Origin: JBBQLG01 sp964251665
GTDB lineage: Bacteria; Bacteroidota; Bacteroidia; Cytophagales; Spirosomataceae
NCBI GenBank assembly: GCA_964251665.1
Contig: CAXUKO010000017.1
Coordinates: 1 to 64,000, forward strand
DNA: 64,000 nucleotides
Reading direction: 5' to 3'
Positions 18,008-26,748 of this stretch are shown here, piece after piece. Each line of letters begins with the position of its first letter. The first letter of the stretch is position 1. The notes below the pieces were generated by a model, which was given only the letters and a program-made list of their open reading frames with translations, made no database searches and was not told where the DNA came from. The translations under genes and the position numbers were made by a program.

Positions 18008-18700
18008 AAAATACTTGATGTGCGAACGTTACAATTCTGATATGAGAAGCGCTACTTTGTACCTACTTTTCTCACTCTGATTGTCGGATATAGTGGCTAA
18101 TCCTATGCGAAGACCTTGACTATTTTTTCGGTCTATTACTGGATTATCAAAGGTTAGGTTTGTTGTCCCTACGCATGATATACGGGATAAAGTTAACGTG
18201 TCATGCATGTTATTACTCCATACATCAAAGTAAGTATACGCATAACCTCCATAACAGGTCTCACATTGCCTACCTGTACAACGACCTTCTTTAATATCTA
18301 AAAACTTTATCTTCACCGTTTTGGCGCTGGCTCCCTCAACAGTAAGTGTCTTTTCTTGGCCAAATCCAAAGTTTAAGACCGTTGAACTTTTAGCTGGGAG
18401 TACAGTAGCATTCTGGTTATTACACCCTGAGAGTATGCCTATTAGTAGCATTAATAACACGGGAGTTCTCATAGTTGTATCCTTTACCCTAATGAGTCAT
18501 AAAGCCATACTTTGGTTGGAAACCTGTTTTCTTTTTATTGTATAATAAGTCTTATGTAATGAGAATTTATCGAGAAACCCCCATACCCACAACCTCCTAC
18601 TGACTTCGCTAAGGTAGTGACTGGGTAACCAACTAGAGGGTTTTGCTGATATGGCCCGTCTGTGGAGGGGTTTGGGGTGGGTTTGACAAACCAGTGAGAG
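18008..18700. repeat. Duplicated lipoprotein block R2, copy 1 (partner about 53957-54810)
   Basis: The lipoprotein gene and its flanks are nearly identical to 53957-54499, with one or two visible substitutions. The homology continues beyond the gene into ACAACCTCCTACTGACTT and on towards 18700. Copy 2 carries an extra MITE-2 between gene and flank that is absent here, so this copy keeps the empty site. Confidence 0.85.
18029..18472 (-). CDS. Small lipoprotein, duplicated in this window (copy 1)
   Basis: 147 aa with signal MRTPVLLMLLIGILSGC and Cys17. The mature domain contains a Cys-rich segment GRCTGRQCETCYGG and strands YAYTYFDVWS and DTLTLSRISC. Its predicted protein is identical to that of 53978-54421. 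I do not recognise the family. Near-perfect duplication with intact frames suggests recent copying, and perhaps selection for both. Confidence 0.75.
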   Translation of the reverse strand: MRTPVLLMLLIGILSGCNNQNATVLPAKSSTVLNFGFGQEKTLTVEGASAKTVKIKFLDIKEGRCTGRQCETCYGGYAYTYFDVWSNNMHDTLTLSRISCVGTTNLTFDNPVIDRKNSQGLRIGLATISDNQSEKSRYKVALLISEL

Positions 18701-18800
18701 TCGTTACTGAAAGGTCAAAACGTGGTTTTACATTTTCTGAACGCACCTTTAGAAAATGTAAAACAGACCTATATTTGTTCCACACCAGCCACTTTGTCTC

Positions 18801-19478
18801 TTGAATCACCTGTCCGGACACAAACATTATGTCGCTTACTTCCGCGTCTCTACCCAGCGCCAGGGGGCAAGCGGACTGGGCCTCTCCGCCCAGCGCACCA
18901 GTGTCAACCACTTCATTCAGCACCGGGGTGAGATCATCGCCGAATTCACCGATATCGAGTCGGGCAAAAAGAACAACCGGCCCGAACTGCTGCGCGCCAT
19001 CGCCTGCTGCAACGAGCGGGGTGGGGTGCTGCTCATCGCCAAGCTCGACCGGCTCACCCGCAACGTGGCCTTCATCTTTACCCTGCGTGATTCGGGGGCC
19101 GAGTTTATCTGCGCCGATATGCCCGAAGCCAATACGCTCACCATCGGGGTGATGGCTACCATGGCCCAGCACGAACGCGAAGTCATCGGGGATCGGACCC
19201 GCAAGGCCCTGGCCGAGAAGAAACGGGCGGGCTTTGTCCTAGGCAAACCGGAAAACTTGACTCCGGCAGCGGTACAGAAGGGGCTGGAGGTGCGGCAGCA
19301 GAATGCCCGCGGTCATGAAAATAACCGAAGGGCCGCGGCTCTAGCCAACTCGCTTCGGGGGGCGGGGCAGAGCTGGAGTGAAGTGGCCCGGATGCTTAAT
19401 GCGCATGGTTTTCTGACCCGGCGGGGGAAGCCCTTTCAGGCCGTACAGGTGCAACGCATCCTGGCGCTATACCGCTGA
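18801..19478 (+). CDS. Serine recombinase (resolvase/invertase family)
   Basis: 225 aa. YVAYFRVSTQRQG carries the catalytic Ser; FTDIESGKKNNRPEL, IAKLDRLTRN and the MAQHERE.I..RTRKAL region are hallmarks of the small serine recombinase catalytic domain and E-helix. A C-terminal helix-turn-helix (SWSEVARMLNAHGF...QVQRIL) would bind the crossover site. The start is ambiguous: the frame opens with TTG at 18801. It is closely similar to 58314-59000, and both resemble the short protein at 40859-41218. GC content is clearly above that of its neighbours. The partner sites are unknown. Confidence 0.85.
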   Translation: MNHLSGHKHYVAYFRVSTQRQGASGLGLSAQRTSVNHFIQHRGEIIAEFTDIESGKKNNRPELLRAIACCNERGGVLLIAKLDRLTRNVAFIFTLRDSGAEFICADMPEANTLTIGVMATMAQHEREVIGDRTRKALAEKKRAGFVLGKPENLTPAAVQKGLEVRQQNARGHENNRRAAALANSLRGAGQSWSEVARMLNAHGFLTRRGKPFQAVQVQRILALYR

Positions 19479-20021
19479 TCGTTTAGTAATCTGACCAACA
19501 AGCACTGCACTCAGCAAGGGGAGTATCTGCGGCTGGCCAATGACTTCTGGCAGTTTCAGTCTCATTGAGCGTTGGGTGTGCACTGGCAAACTGGCTGCCT
19601 GAAAACCTCCAGGCTATTCGGCGTCCGGGCGGATTGATAAAGCGGCCTGCCTAACTGACTCGCGTTGCGAGGTAAGAAGACACAGAGGTTGGAAAGGGAA
19701 TGACAGCCCATTGTATAAACCGCTTTGTCATGACACCCCTACAAGCCAGTACTACTTAAAAGAGCTTTAATTGAGAATAAGTAACTGCCAACTACCTTAT
19801 TCTCAATTAAGCACTACTCCGCTAGTTTGCGCTTGTAATAAACCTTATTGACCAGGAAATTGCTATGCTCAACCAGCGGTTACCACTTGTGCCGCCTAAA
19901 CCCTTGCTATTTTTCCGGCAGCGAAGCCAACTGGCAAGCCAACTAACGGACAAGAGCCGGGATCAGCCGACTATTTTTGCGTAGAAAAAGGTTGCTTTCG
20001 GCGCCCTCTTCGTGTAGGAGG
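19479..20021. other. Gap with one perfect hairpin
   Basis: No convincing gene. A perfect 15-bp inverted repeat TTAATTGAGAATAAG sits at 19767-19781 and 19796-19810 with a 14-nt loop. It could terminate transcription of the recombinase or of the convergent FtsX gene, though it lacks a T-run. Confidence 0.45.
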
Positions 20022-22685
20022 CTATTCGCTTCTTAATGACTTGACAGGATTCATTAAAGCTGCTTTTATACTTTGATAACCGACCGTTAATAGCGCGATG
20101 CCCACTGCCAGTAGACCCGCCAGAACGAAAATCCACCACTCAATCGTGATCTTGTAGGCAAAATCGCCTAACCAACGGTGCATGGCGTACCAGGCCAGGG
20201 GGCTGGCCAAGAGAATAGAAAGCAGGATTAGTTTGAGAAAGTCCTTGCTAAGCAAACTAACCACGCTCGATACCGATGCGCCCAGCACCTTGCGAATACC
20301 AATTTCGCGCGTCCGTTGTTCGGCGGTAAACGTGGCTAAGCCAAATAAACCCAGACTAGAAATGAAGATGGCCAACGCCGCAAACCAGCCGAATACCTGT
20401 CCCGTGCGCGCTTCGGTTTGATAGGTACGGTTGAAGCTATCATCGAGAAACTCGTACTCAAACGGCTTGTCGGGAAACTGCGCCTGCCAGCGTTGTTGCA
20501 ACTGCTGGATGGTAAGGGCAATACGGTCGCCCCGCAGGCGGATGGCTAATTGACCCTCCCAGCCCTCATTGAGGGTAATGAGTAACGGAGCCACGCTTTG
20601 CTTCAAGTTGGCGTAATTATAATCCTCAATGACGCCGACTACTTCGCCCCGTTGGGGCACCTCCCGGTACACACCGGGCTGAGTAGGGTCGTAGGCATAC
20701 GTGTAGTAGCCCGTCATCTTGCCCTTACTGGTCTGCCAGCCAAAAAACTTCATGGCCGCTCGATTCACCAAAAAAGCACCTTGGTCAGCCCGGCGATTGG
20801 GATCTAAGTTTCGACCTTCAAGCAGTTTAATGCCGAAAGTTTTCAAATAGTCGCCGTCAGCGGTTAACCGGTTAATACCGCCCGTTTGCGATCCTTTAGG
20901 CACGTATTCGCTCACCAGTTTCTCCCCCCGGACCGAGCTGCTGCCCGGTAGCCCCAAAGCCCGCGTAGCCGCTTCGACACCAGGCAGGGTCAGGACTTGT
21001 TGTTTAAAGTACTCTTTGCGCTCATTGGGCGCATCCCGTAAATCCATCGTGAGTACCTGTTCGCGCTGATACCCGACATCTTTGGTTCTCAAAAATTGTA
21101 ACTGGTAGTAAACCACTAGGGTAGCGACGATCATGACAACCGATACGGTAAACTGACCAACAATTAAGGTTTGACGTACCCAAGAGCGACTGCCTGTGCG
21201 GGTGCTGAGGCCTTTTAAGGCCGCGACGGGCCGGGCGGACGACAGGATAAAGGCCGGATAACTCCCCGCCAGCAACGCAACAAGCGCTAAGCCTGCTGCC
21301 AGCCAAACAAGCCGAGTGCCCGTAAACAGGAGTTGAAACGATAGCTGTTTATCCGCTACCTGATTGAAGACGGGCAACACCAGCCCGGTCAGCAACACCG
21401 CTAACAGCACCGCTATCAACAGAACGCCCGCCGTCTCTGCCATGAACTGTCCCCACAACTGGCCTATGGAGGAGCCCAACACTTTCCGAACGCCCACTTC
21501 TTTAGCCCGCCCAGTGGCCCGTGCCGTTGCCAGATTCACGTAATTGAAGCAGGCTAAACCCAGAATCAGCAAGGCTACCAGGGAGAACACGTAGACGTAT
21601 TGCAACCGGTTGGTCGCGACTAGGTTGGTTCGTAGATATAGATCGCTAAGGGGAACCAGGTTTAACGTCCATACGCCTGCATTGGGGTCGTTCAACTGCT
21701 TGATAAAAGCGGGAAACTGGGCTTGCAAATCACTAAGGGCTGTACCCGGTGCCAATAACAGATAGGTCCAGGTGTCCCCCCCGCCCCAATAGTTAGTCGT
21801 TACGTCGTAACCGGCTAGTTCGTTGGCATTCACGTAGGGAGCCAGAAAGTCTAGCTTGAGGTGAGACGTGGTTGGTAAATCACAGAGTACGCCCGTTACG
21901 TGAAGCGTCACCTTATTATTAAGACGCAGCAGTTGACCCATCGGGTTGGCATTGCCGAAATACTTGAGGGCCGTTGTTTGTGAAAGCACGACACTGTACT
22001 GCTCCGTCAGCGCAGTTTTTAGGTTACCCTGGCTCAGGGGTAGGGTAAACACGTTAAAAACGCTCGGGTCAACCACCCAGAAATTAGGTTCATAGAAGGC
22101 CCTTTGCCGAGAGGTTACTAACGGCTTTAACCGGGTTAGCCGAACCGCATCGGTTACCTGGGTGAAGCGACTTTTGAAGTCGGTGGCAAACTTACCGCCG
22201 CTGGTGGGCGAATTCTCGTGTTGTTGAAACAACACGATGCGGTCCACATTTCGGTGAAAGCGGTCGTAGGCCAGCTCATCCGACACGTAAGCCCAAATGA
22301 GCAAACAACTCAGTAAGCCAAACACTAATCCGGCCACGCTAATTAACGTGGCCACTTTGTGGGTTAAGGCATTGCGCCAGGCAATCATCCAATAATTCAG
22401 GAGCATGGTCGGACTCAATAAATAGGGTTGATGATACGTATTCCGATGGAGGGGTTGGAGGGGATAAGCCGTGGTTTTTCGTTTATAAAAGAAGGGCGTC
22501 AAGTAATGCATCACCGCCCAGGTGTATTCCCGCCCGGCTTGACTAATTCCTACCTGGGCGACCCGTTTCTGAAAGACTTCAAGCAAATCGCCTTGTAGGT
22601 CTTCCAGTAGGTGAGGAGCGACAAACCATTCCAAGAGCCGCTCTGCCCACCTTGGTGGACTATTATTGGCTTTATTCGGGTGCAT
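20022..22685 (-). CDS. FtsX/MacB-type ABC transporter permease with permease-prefix domain
   Basis: 887 aa. Residues 1-85 (RWAERLLEWFVAPHLLEDLQGDLLEVF...YTWAVMHYLTPFF) form the permease-prefix domain seen in Bacteroidota. Next come a transmembrane helix, a periplasmic MacB_PCD domain and an FtsX block ending near GVRKVLGSSIGQL. A second MacB_PCD and FtsX block follows (REIGIRKVLGASVSSVVSLL). The family exports or extracts lipids, peptides or drugs with a separate ATPase, and none is encoded here. The start is 20 bp downstream of the PadR regulator stop on the same strand, so the two form an operon. Confidence 0.9.
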   Translation of the reverse strand: MHPNKANNSPPRWAERLLEWFVAPHLLEDLQGDLLEVFQKRVAQVGISQAGREYTWAVMHYLTPFFYKRKTTAYPLQPLHRNTYHQPYLLSPTMLLNYWMIAWRNALTHKVATLISVAGLVFGLLSCLLIWAYVSDELAYDRFHRNVDRIVLFQQHENSPTSGGKFATDFKSRFTQVTDAVRLTRLKPLVTSRQRAFYEPNFWVVDPSVFNVFTLPLSQGNLKTALTEQYSVVLSQTTALKYFGNANPMGQLLRLNNKVTLHVTGVLCDLPTTSHLKLDFLAPYVNANELAGYDVTTNYWGGGDTWTYLLLAPGTALSDLQAQFPAFIKQLNDPNAGVWTLNLVPLSDLYLRTNLVATNRLQYVYVFSLVALLILGLACFNYVNLATARATGRAKEVGVRKVLGSSIGQLWGQFMAETAGVLLIAVLLAVLLTGLVLPVFNQVADKQLSFQLLFTGTRLVWLAAGLALVALLAGSYPAFILSSARPVAALKGLSTRTGSRSWVRQTLIVGQFTVSVVMIVATLVVYYQLQFLRTKDVGYQREQVLTMDLRDAPNERKEYFKQQVLTLPGVEAATRALGLPGSSSVRGEKLVSEYVPKGSQTGGINRLTADGDYLKTFGIKLLEGRNLDPNRRADQGAFLVNRAAMKFFGWQTSKGKMTGYYTYAYDPTQPGVYREVPQRGEVVGVIEDYNYANLKQSVAPLLITLNEGWEGQLAIRLRGDRIALTIQQLQQRWQAQFPDKPFEYEFLDDSFNRTYQTEARTGQVFGWFAALAIFISSLGLFGLATFTAEQRTREIGIRKVLGASVSSVVSLLSKDFLKLILLSILLASPLAWYAMHRWLGDFAYKITIEWWIFVLAGLLAVGIALLTVGYQSIKAALMNPVKSLRSE

Positions 22686-22705
22686 AAATTGATTTGTAGT
22701 TTCGT

Positions 22706-23044
22706 TTAACCGCCTATCACTTGTAGCTTGCCTTCAGGTATGGCTTGCCAGAGCCGTGAACGAATCGCCTGAATCTCGACTAACGCCCGGCTACCACTAC
22801 CCGTTAGGGAAAAGAAGCGCTTACGCCGCCCGCCCCGTTCGGCTGTAGCTCCACCCATCTGGGAAGCGAGGTATCCTTTTTCCTCTAAGCGGTAGAGCGT
22901 AGCATGCACCGCACTCAGGGTTATAGCACGGCCAGTGTGTTGCTGAAGCAAATCCCAAACAGCAACCCCGTAAGGTTGCTCGGCACAGGCAGCGACTACT
23001 AACAGCACTACTTCTTCAAACTCGCCCAAAAAGGTTCGTTTCAT
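22706..23044 (-). CDS. PadR-family transcriptional regulator
   Basis: 112 aa. A winged helix-turn-helix with FEEVVLLVVAA, PYGVAVWDLL, LSAVHATLYRLEEKGYLAS and GGRRKRFFSLTGSGSRAL matches the PadR core. PadR proteins usually repress a neighbouring transporter gene and release DNA on binding a small hydrophobic ligand. Here the adjacent gene is the FtsX/MacB permease, a common pairing in Cytophagales. The promoter should lie just upstream, near 23050-23110. Confidence 0.9.
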   Translation of the reverse strand: MKRTFLGEFEEVVLLVVAACAEQPYGVAVWDLLQQHTGRAITLSAVHATLYRLEEKGYLASQMGGATAERGGRRKRFFSLTGSGSRALVEIQAIRSRLWQAIPEGKLQVIGG

Positions 23045-23587
23045 GCGTTTAATCTGCCAAATTGATTAGTTATAATTATGCAAAACAAATATTGAGCCAA
23101 ACCCTAGAAGAAGCCCATCTGATTGAATATGGCCTATTTATACGATCTGGATTGGTTGGCCTGTCCGTTTTTGGACACAGTCTGTACTGTTTCGGACAAT
23201 TCTTAAAAGACTAGGATAGCATTTGGTGGCTTTGCAGAATCGTAATGCCAGTGCGAACTGTAAAATTCGTCGTTTAACACCAGCCGAGTAAGTAGCTCCC
23301 GCTCGAAAGGAGGGGTTTAATGAACGATTTTAGCTTACAATTACAATAAGCGTAAGCTTTTGACTTATAACATGATAGGAGTTAATTAAAATATAATACT
23401 TGACCTTTTAATGGACTAAATATACTTTATAAGCCTCTACCAAAGGTGATCGACGAAGAATCCCAAAAGCCATAGCTCGAATTAGATCCTGCTTATTGTA
23501 TTTTTAGCTTTTTTAAATCTAGAAGCAACTCCAAGACTTTTTGTTATTGTGTCTGTAATGTGTAATATTACATGCTACAGAGATGTT
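23045..23587. other. Divergent intergenic region, no gene
   Basis: Contains the leader of the PadR operon and that of the HigBA operon. CTTTGCAGAATCGTA at about 23232-23246 matches the MITE-1 terminal repeat, and TTTAATGAACGATTTTAGC near 23320 is a weak match to the opposite end. A short, decayed MITE-1 derivative is possible but unproven. Confidence 0.3.
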
Positions 23588-23866
23588 ATGATTATAAATT
23601 TCCGGCACAAAGGCTTGCAGCAGTATTACGAGGTTACCAACGGATCAAAGCTTCCAGCCCAGTATCTACGTAAGATCAACCGAGTTCTTGACCAATTAGA
23701 TGCTGTTTCATCGGTGAGCGATATTCAGCAAATGGGGTCAGGGATTCACAAACTGACGGGCGATATGGCGGATTTTTGGTCTATCATAGTCACACCGAAT
23801 TATCGAATCATATTCCGCTTTGAAGGCGGAGACATTCACGACGTAGATTACGTCGATTATCACTAA
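23588..23866 (+). CDS. higB: HigB/RelE-like mRNA interferase toxin
   Basis: 92 aa from the ATG at 23588 (MIINFRHKGLQQYYEV). The frame is open further upstream, but that start fits the family. Features of HigB-type toxins are LPAQYLRKINRVLDQLDAV, GSGIHKLTGDMADFWSI and the C-terminal strand NYRIIFRFEGGDIHDVDYVDYH. These toxins cleave mRNA in the ribosome and are neutralised by the adjacent antitoxin. Toxin-first order with a 12-bp gap to higA is typical of higBA. Confidence 0.9.
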   Translation: MIINFRHKGLQQYYEVTNGSKLPAQYLRKINRVLDQLDAVSSVSDIQQMGSGIHKLTGDMADFWSIIVTPNYRIIFRFEGGDIHDVDYVDYH

Positions 23867-23878
23867 AGGAAAACGATT

Positions 23879-24190
23879 ATGAAGCGCAATTTAGCCCCCG
23901 TGCATCCCGGCGAGATTTTACGAGAAGAATATATTCAGGAGCGTGGCTTGACGATTACCGAGGTAGCGAAGGGCTTAGGCGTTGCCCGCGCAAATCTGTC
24001 GGCTATTGTGAACGAGCGGGCGGGGATTAGCCCCGAACTGGCTGTGAAATTGTCCGAGGCTTTTGGTAATACCTCGCAGTTTTGGGTAAATCTGCAAAAA
24101 AATTATGAATTGTGGCATGCAGAGAAGAAAGTAAACCGCTCGATTATTCGCCACTTTGCACAAATTCAAAACGGCCTTAAATCTACATAG
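23879..24190 (+). CDS. higA: HigA-like antitoxin (XRE helix-turn-helix)
   Basis: 103 aa. HPGEILREEYIQERGLTITE, VAKGLGVARANLSAIVNERA and SPELAVKLSEAFGNTSQFW match the HigA/VapI antitoxin family, in which a XRE-type HTH both binds the operon promoter and neutralises HigB. It follows higB by 12 bp on the same strand, so expression is coupled and probably autoregulated. The stop is 4 bp from the convergent HEPN gene. Confidence 0.92.
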   Translation: MKRNLAPVHPGEILREEYIQERGLTITEVAKGLGVARANLSAIVNERAGISPELAVKLSEAFGNTSQFWVNLQKNYELWHAEKKVNRSIIRHFAQIQNGLKST

Positions 24191-24194
24191 CAAC

Positions 24195-25001
24195 TTAAGT
24201 AATTACTTCAGAAGCGAGTTGCTTACACCAATCTTTGAAATACAAGATCACTCTGTCAAACTCATCGTTGCTAACCAACACTCCATTATGGGCAATGACA
24301 TTTCTCACTCTTTCGAGTTCTTCAAACCGCATCTGGACGAAACTTATATCATTTATGTATGGGATAAACCGGGCCTCCTCTTTTTTAATGATCTTAACTA
24401 AGTCGGTCCAATCAATATAAAAAAGGGGCGATCCTGCCCCCCTCGAACTTACCCATTTCCCCTTCGTTTCTTTGGCTTTCCGAGACGTATACTTCTCCTC
24501 TAGGGCGCTGTTTTTCACTGAGTCCCACCAATTAGCACCAATTTCTTTAGTAAGTACAGATTCAATGAAACGTCGAACCGAGTTTTCATAACAATATGTT
24601 ATGATATACAGCTCTGCCATTTTGTGAGCGTCGCTAATATCACTGACATCAAGAAAGGGAGTTTCTGATAAATTCGCCCTCTCATGGATCGTGATTTCTT
24701 CAGCTTGAAATCGGCTTAAATACTTTTGATCTAGGGCTTCAAGGGCTGGGCGTTTCAATTTATATTTCGATTTGTCCGAACCTTTGGTGACACGAGCATC
24801 CCTCGTGAAGTTTTCTTTCAACCTCGTATGAGGAAATTGGGGCAAATGAGCCTTAGTGAAATAAGCATTCACAGTGCCTATTTCAGCTTCAGAATTGCCA
24901 AGTATTCGCTCATGAAACCAAAGAAAGCTGACAGCGGTATCTATCTTTGACAAAGACGAAATATCGATTACCGAACATAGCTTTTCGAAATTGTCGTTCA
25001 T
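24195..25001 (-). CDS. Swt1-like HEPN-domain protein, probable RNase effector
   Basis: 268 aa. The C-terminal half reads AELYIITYCYENSVRRFIESVL, WWDSVK, YIDWTDLVKII, FIPYI and ends ELERVRNVIAHNG. That order (a Y-x-E-N-x-x-R-x-F-I helix, a WW motif, and a final RNxxxH) matches Swt1-type HEPN domains as I remember them. R233-x4-H238 is the metal-independent RNase motif of HEPN. The N-terminal part (1-120) has a possible DNA-binding fold but is not recognised. The start ATG overlaps the stop of the upstream zinc-ribbon gene, so the two are translationally coupled. HEPN proteins commonly act as toxins in defence and stress systems. Confidence 0.65.
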   Translation of the reverse strand: MNDNFEKLCSVIDISSLSKIDTAVSFLWFHERILGNSEAEIGTVNAYFTKAHLPQFPHTRLKENFTRDARVTKGSDKSKYKLKRPALEALDQKYLSRFQAEEITIHERANLSETPFLDVSDISDAHKMAELYIITYCYENSVRRFIESVLTKEIGANWWDSVKNSALEEKYTSRKAKETKGKWVSSRGAGSPLFYIDWTDLVKIIKKEEARFIPYINDISFVQMRFEELERVRNVIAHNGVLVSNDEFDRVILYFKDWCKQLASEVIT

Positions 25002-25894
25002 TATTCAGTAGAGGTATCAGAATCCTGTTTCTTCTTTTTCTTCTTTTTTGCCGCAGTTGTAATCTGCCATACATCTTTCGCTTCGGGATTTTCGATGTCC
25101 TGTAGGTAAGTTTTAACAAGCTCTTCACCCTCCGTTATTATCTCTAATGTGTGTGCTTTCTCATCGATTGTTAGAGCAGTGTTATTTGAGATCCAGCGTC
25201 TAGTATTACCATCATTCAAACCAGTTTTAGTTCTCTCTAATAATCTAACAACCTCATTTCTTGGTACTTGACTTTTGCCCATCAATTGATTGGCTTGAAG
25301 AAATAAGAGTATCAGACGCCTCACATAATCCAACCTGTTCTGTGCTTTCAATCTGGCTTCTAAAAGAACCGTTTTATCTTCATCAAAGCGAAATATTTTT
25401 AGAAGCTGGGTGAGCATCGGTGAAGCCGATTGATTCTTTACCGGGGGCCTAGTCGTAGATTCAGGTTGAATAGATAAAATCGGCCCTTCATTAGAATCTT
25501 CAATATCGTCGAGGACTTCGGCGGCAGATTCCTCGATAAGGGGACCACCTTCAAATTTTGATTTGATCGGTTTGGGAGTAAAACCTTTACCGACAAACGC
25601 CCCTAGGACTCCACTAATACTAGTACCTACATGGTCTGTTACTGTGGCTCTAAAGGATCTACTACTTCGGGTCTCATGATATTCAACTGTATTCATTATC
25701 GGCTGAGAAATTGCCCCAGTAACTGAAGTTTTTGCACTTACTTCTGTTCCACAATAAATGCAGGCGTTGGCGTCTTTTTCTAAAAACTCGTTACATTCTT
25801 TGCAACGAGTTTGCTTTCCACATTTGGGACAATAAAAGCCTTTAGGCCGAATAGGCTCATTGCAATAAACGCATCCCAGTAATTGTTCATCCAT
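25001..25894 (-). CDS. Double zinc-ribbon protein coupled to the HEPN gene
   Basis: 297 aa from the ATG at 25894 (MDEQLLGCVYC). The frame stays open to 26062, but this start puts the ribbon at the N-terminus. Four CxxC pairs (C8/C11, C22/C25, C31/C34, C45/C48) form two zinc ribbons of the DZANK type. A linker with acidic low-complexity stretches follows, then a C-terminal helical domain (LLKIFRFDEDKTVLLEARLKAQNRLDYVRRL) and a Lys-rich tail. It may sense a nucleic acid or protein signal and control the HEPN partner. Stop and start overlap by one base. Partner assignment is inference. Confidence 0.6.
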   Translation of the reverse strand: MDEQLLGCVYCNEPIRPKGFYCPKCGKQTRCKECNEFLEKDANACIYCGTEVSAKTSVTGAISQPIMNTVEYHETRSSRSFRATVTDHVGTSISGVLGAFVGKGFTPKPIKSKFEGGPLIEESAAEVLDDIEDSNEGPILSIQPESTTRPPVKNQSASPMLTQLLKIFRFDEDKTVLLEARLKAQNRLDYVRRLILLFLQANQLMGKSQVPRNEVVRLLERTKTGLNDGNTRRWISNNTALTIDEKAHTLEIITEGEELVKTYLQDIENPEAKDVWQITTAAKKKKKKKQDSDTSTE

Positions 25895-25979
25895 ATGGTC
25901 TGAATAGAATCTTGGTAAAGCGATAAACATAATTACTTTATTGATATGAACCAAAGTTCCAGCATAGCTTTTGTTCACA

Positions 25980-25997
25980 TGCATACGAACGTATGCA
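25980..25997. promoter_or_regulatory. 18-bp palindrome upstream of the zinc-ribbon/HEPN operon
   Basis: TGCATACG-AA-CGTATGCA, perfect 8-bp arms, lies about 86 bp upstream of the zinc-ribbon start. Its size and position suit a dimeric repressor operator. No regulator for it is evident except possibly the zinc-ribbon protein itself. Confidence 0.4.
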
Positions 25998-26062
25998 CGT
26001 ATACAGGGAAGTGGAAAAGAAACACTATTCAAATCGTTCAGAAAAAGCAGGGCACGAGTCAA

Positions 26063-26524
26063 AATCGTGAACCACTAAATTGAACGGTTTTATTGAACGC
26101 GAAAAGGCCGTTTATGACGACCTCCTTCCTACTCAGTCATCGTTCAGTTAAACGTCCGTTTCCGGCCGTGGCTGCCTAGACTGTGAATGGGAAGTAAAAC
26201 TGGATTTTTATTCATTTCAAAACCTGTTGTACCAAAATAATCATTCTCGAAAAAAGCCGCGCCAGCAGATTCTGAACGCGGTTTGGTGATGCCAGTTATT
26301 GTACCGGCTAAATCACCACATTTATATTGGCAACAAGGCGCTCAATTTGCTACCGCAGGCTGTCGAGCGAGGTAGTGCCAAGTTAGTTAGACCCGGTTAA
26401 TCCCAGACAGCGCAGGTTAGCCTCCACCCACATCAGCAGCATCAGCCACGGCATTTGCTAAAGCATGAACTTCTGGTTCATACTTTAGCAGCGTTCCGGT
26501 ATAGCGATTGGATTTGCTTACTCA
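26063..26524. other. Non-coding stretch, nothing recognised
   Basis: No frame over 60 codons and no repeat shared with the rest of the window. It may be decayed coding DNA. Confidence 0.35.
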
Positions 26525-26728
26525 CTACGTAGAAATTTGACTGGAGTTATTCAGGGCCACTCGGATAGCTTGATTACTAACGGTACTGAGCGCAACCAAA
26601 AACGGCAATAGCAATGCACCCCCGAAAATTCCTTCTCTAATCCCAGTGTTGACGTTAAAATTGGCCAGTCGTTCATGAGTCACTAGGTCAACGGCGCGGC
26701 AACAAGATATGCATTCAGAATCAGCCAC
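26525..26728 (-). CDS. Small hypothetical protein, doubtful
   Basis: 67 aa with a Cys-rich start (CISCC) and one hydrophobic segment (GGALLLPFLVALSTVS). It ends 20 bp upstream of the hydrolase gene on the same strand. No family recognised. It could be spurious. Confidence 0.25.
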   Translation of the reverse strand: MADSECISCCRAVDLVTHERLANFNVNTGIREGIFGGALLLPFLVALSTVSNQAIRVALNNSSQIST

Positions 26729-26748
26729 TTATTAACGGACAGATCACT

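Noticed and set aside
23229..23335. Possible short MITE-1 derivative upstream of higB
   Set aside because: Only about 15 bp match one end and the other end is weak, so chance cannot be excluded.
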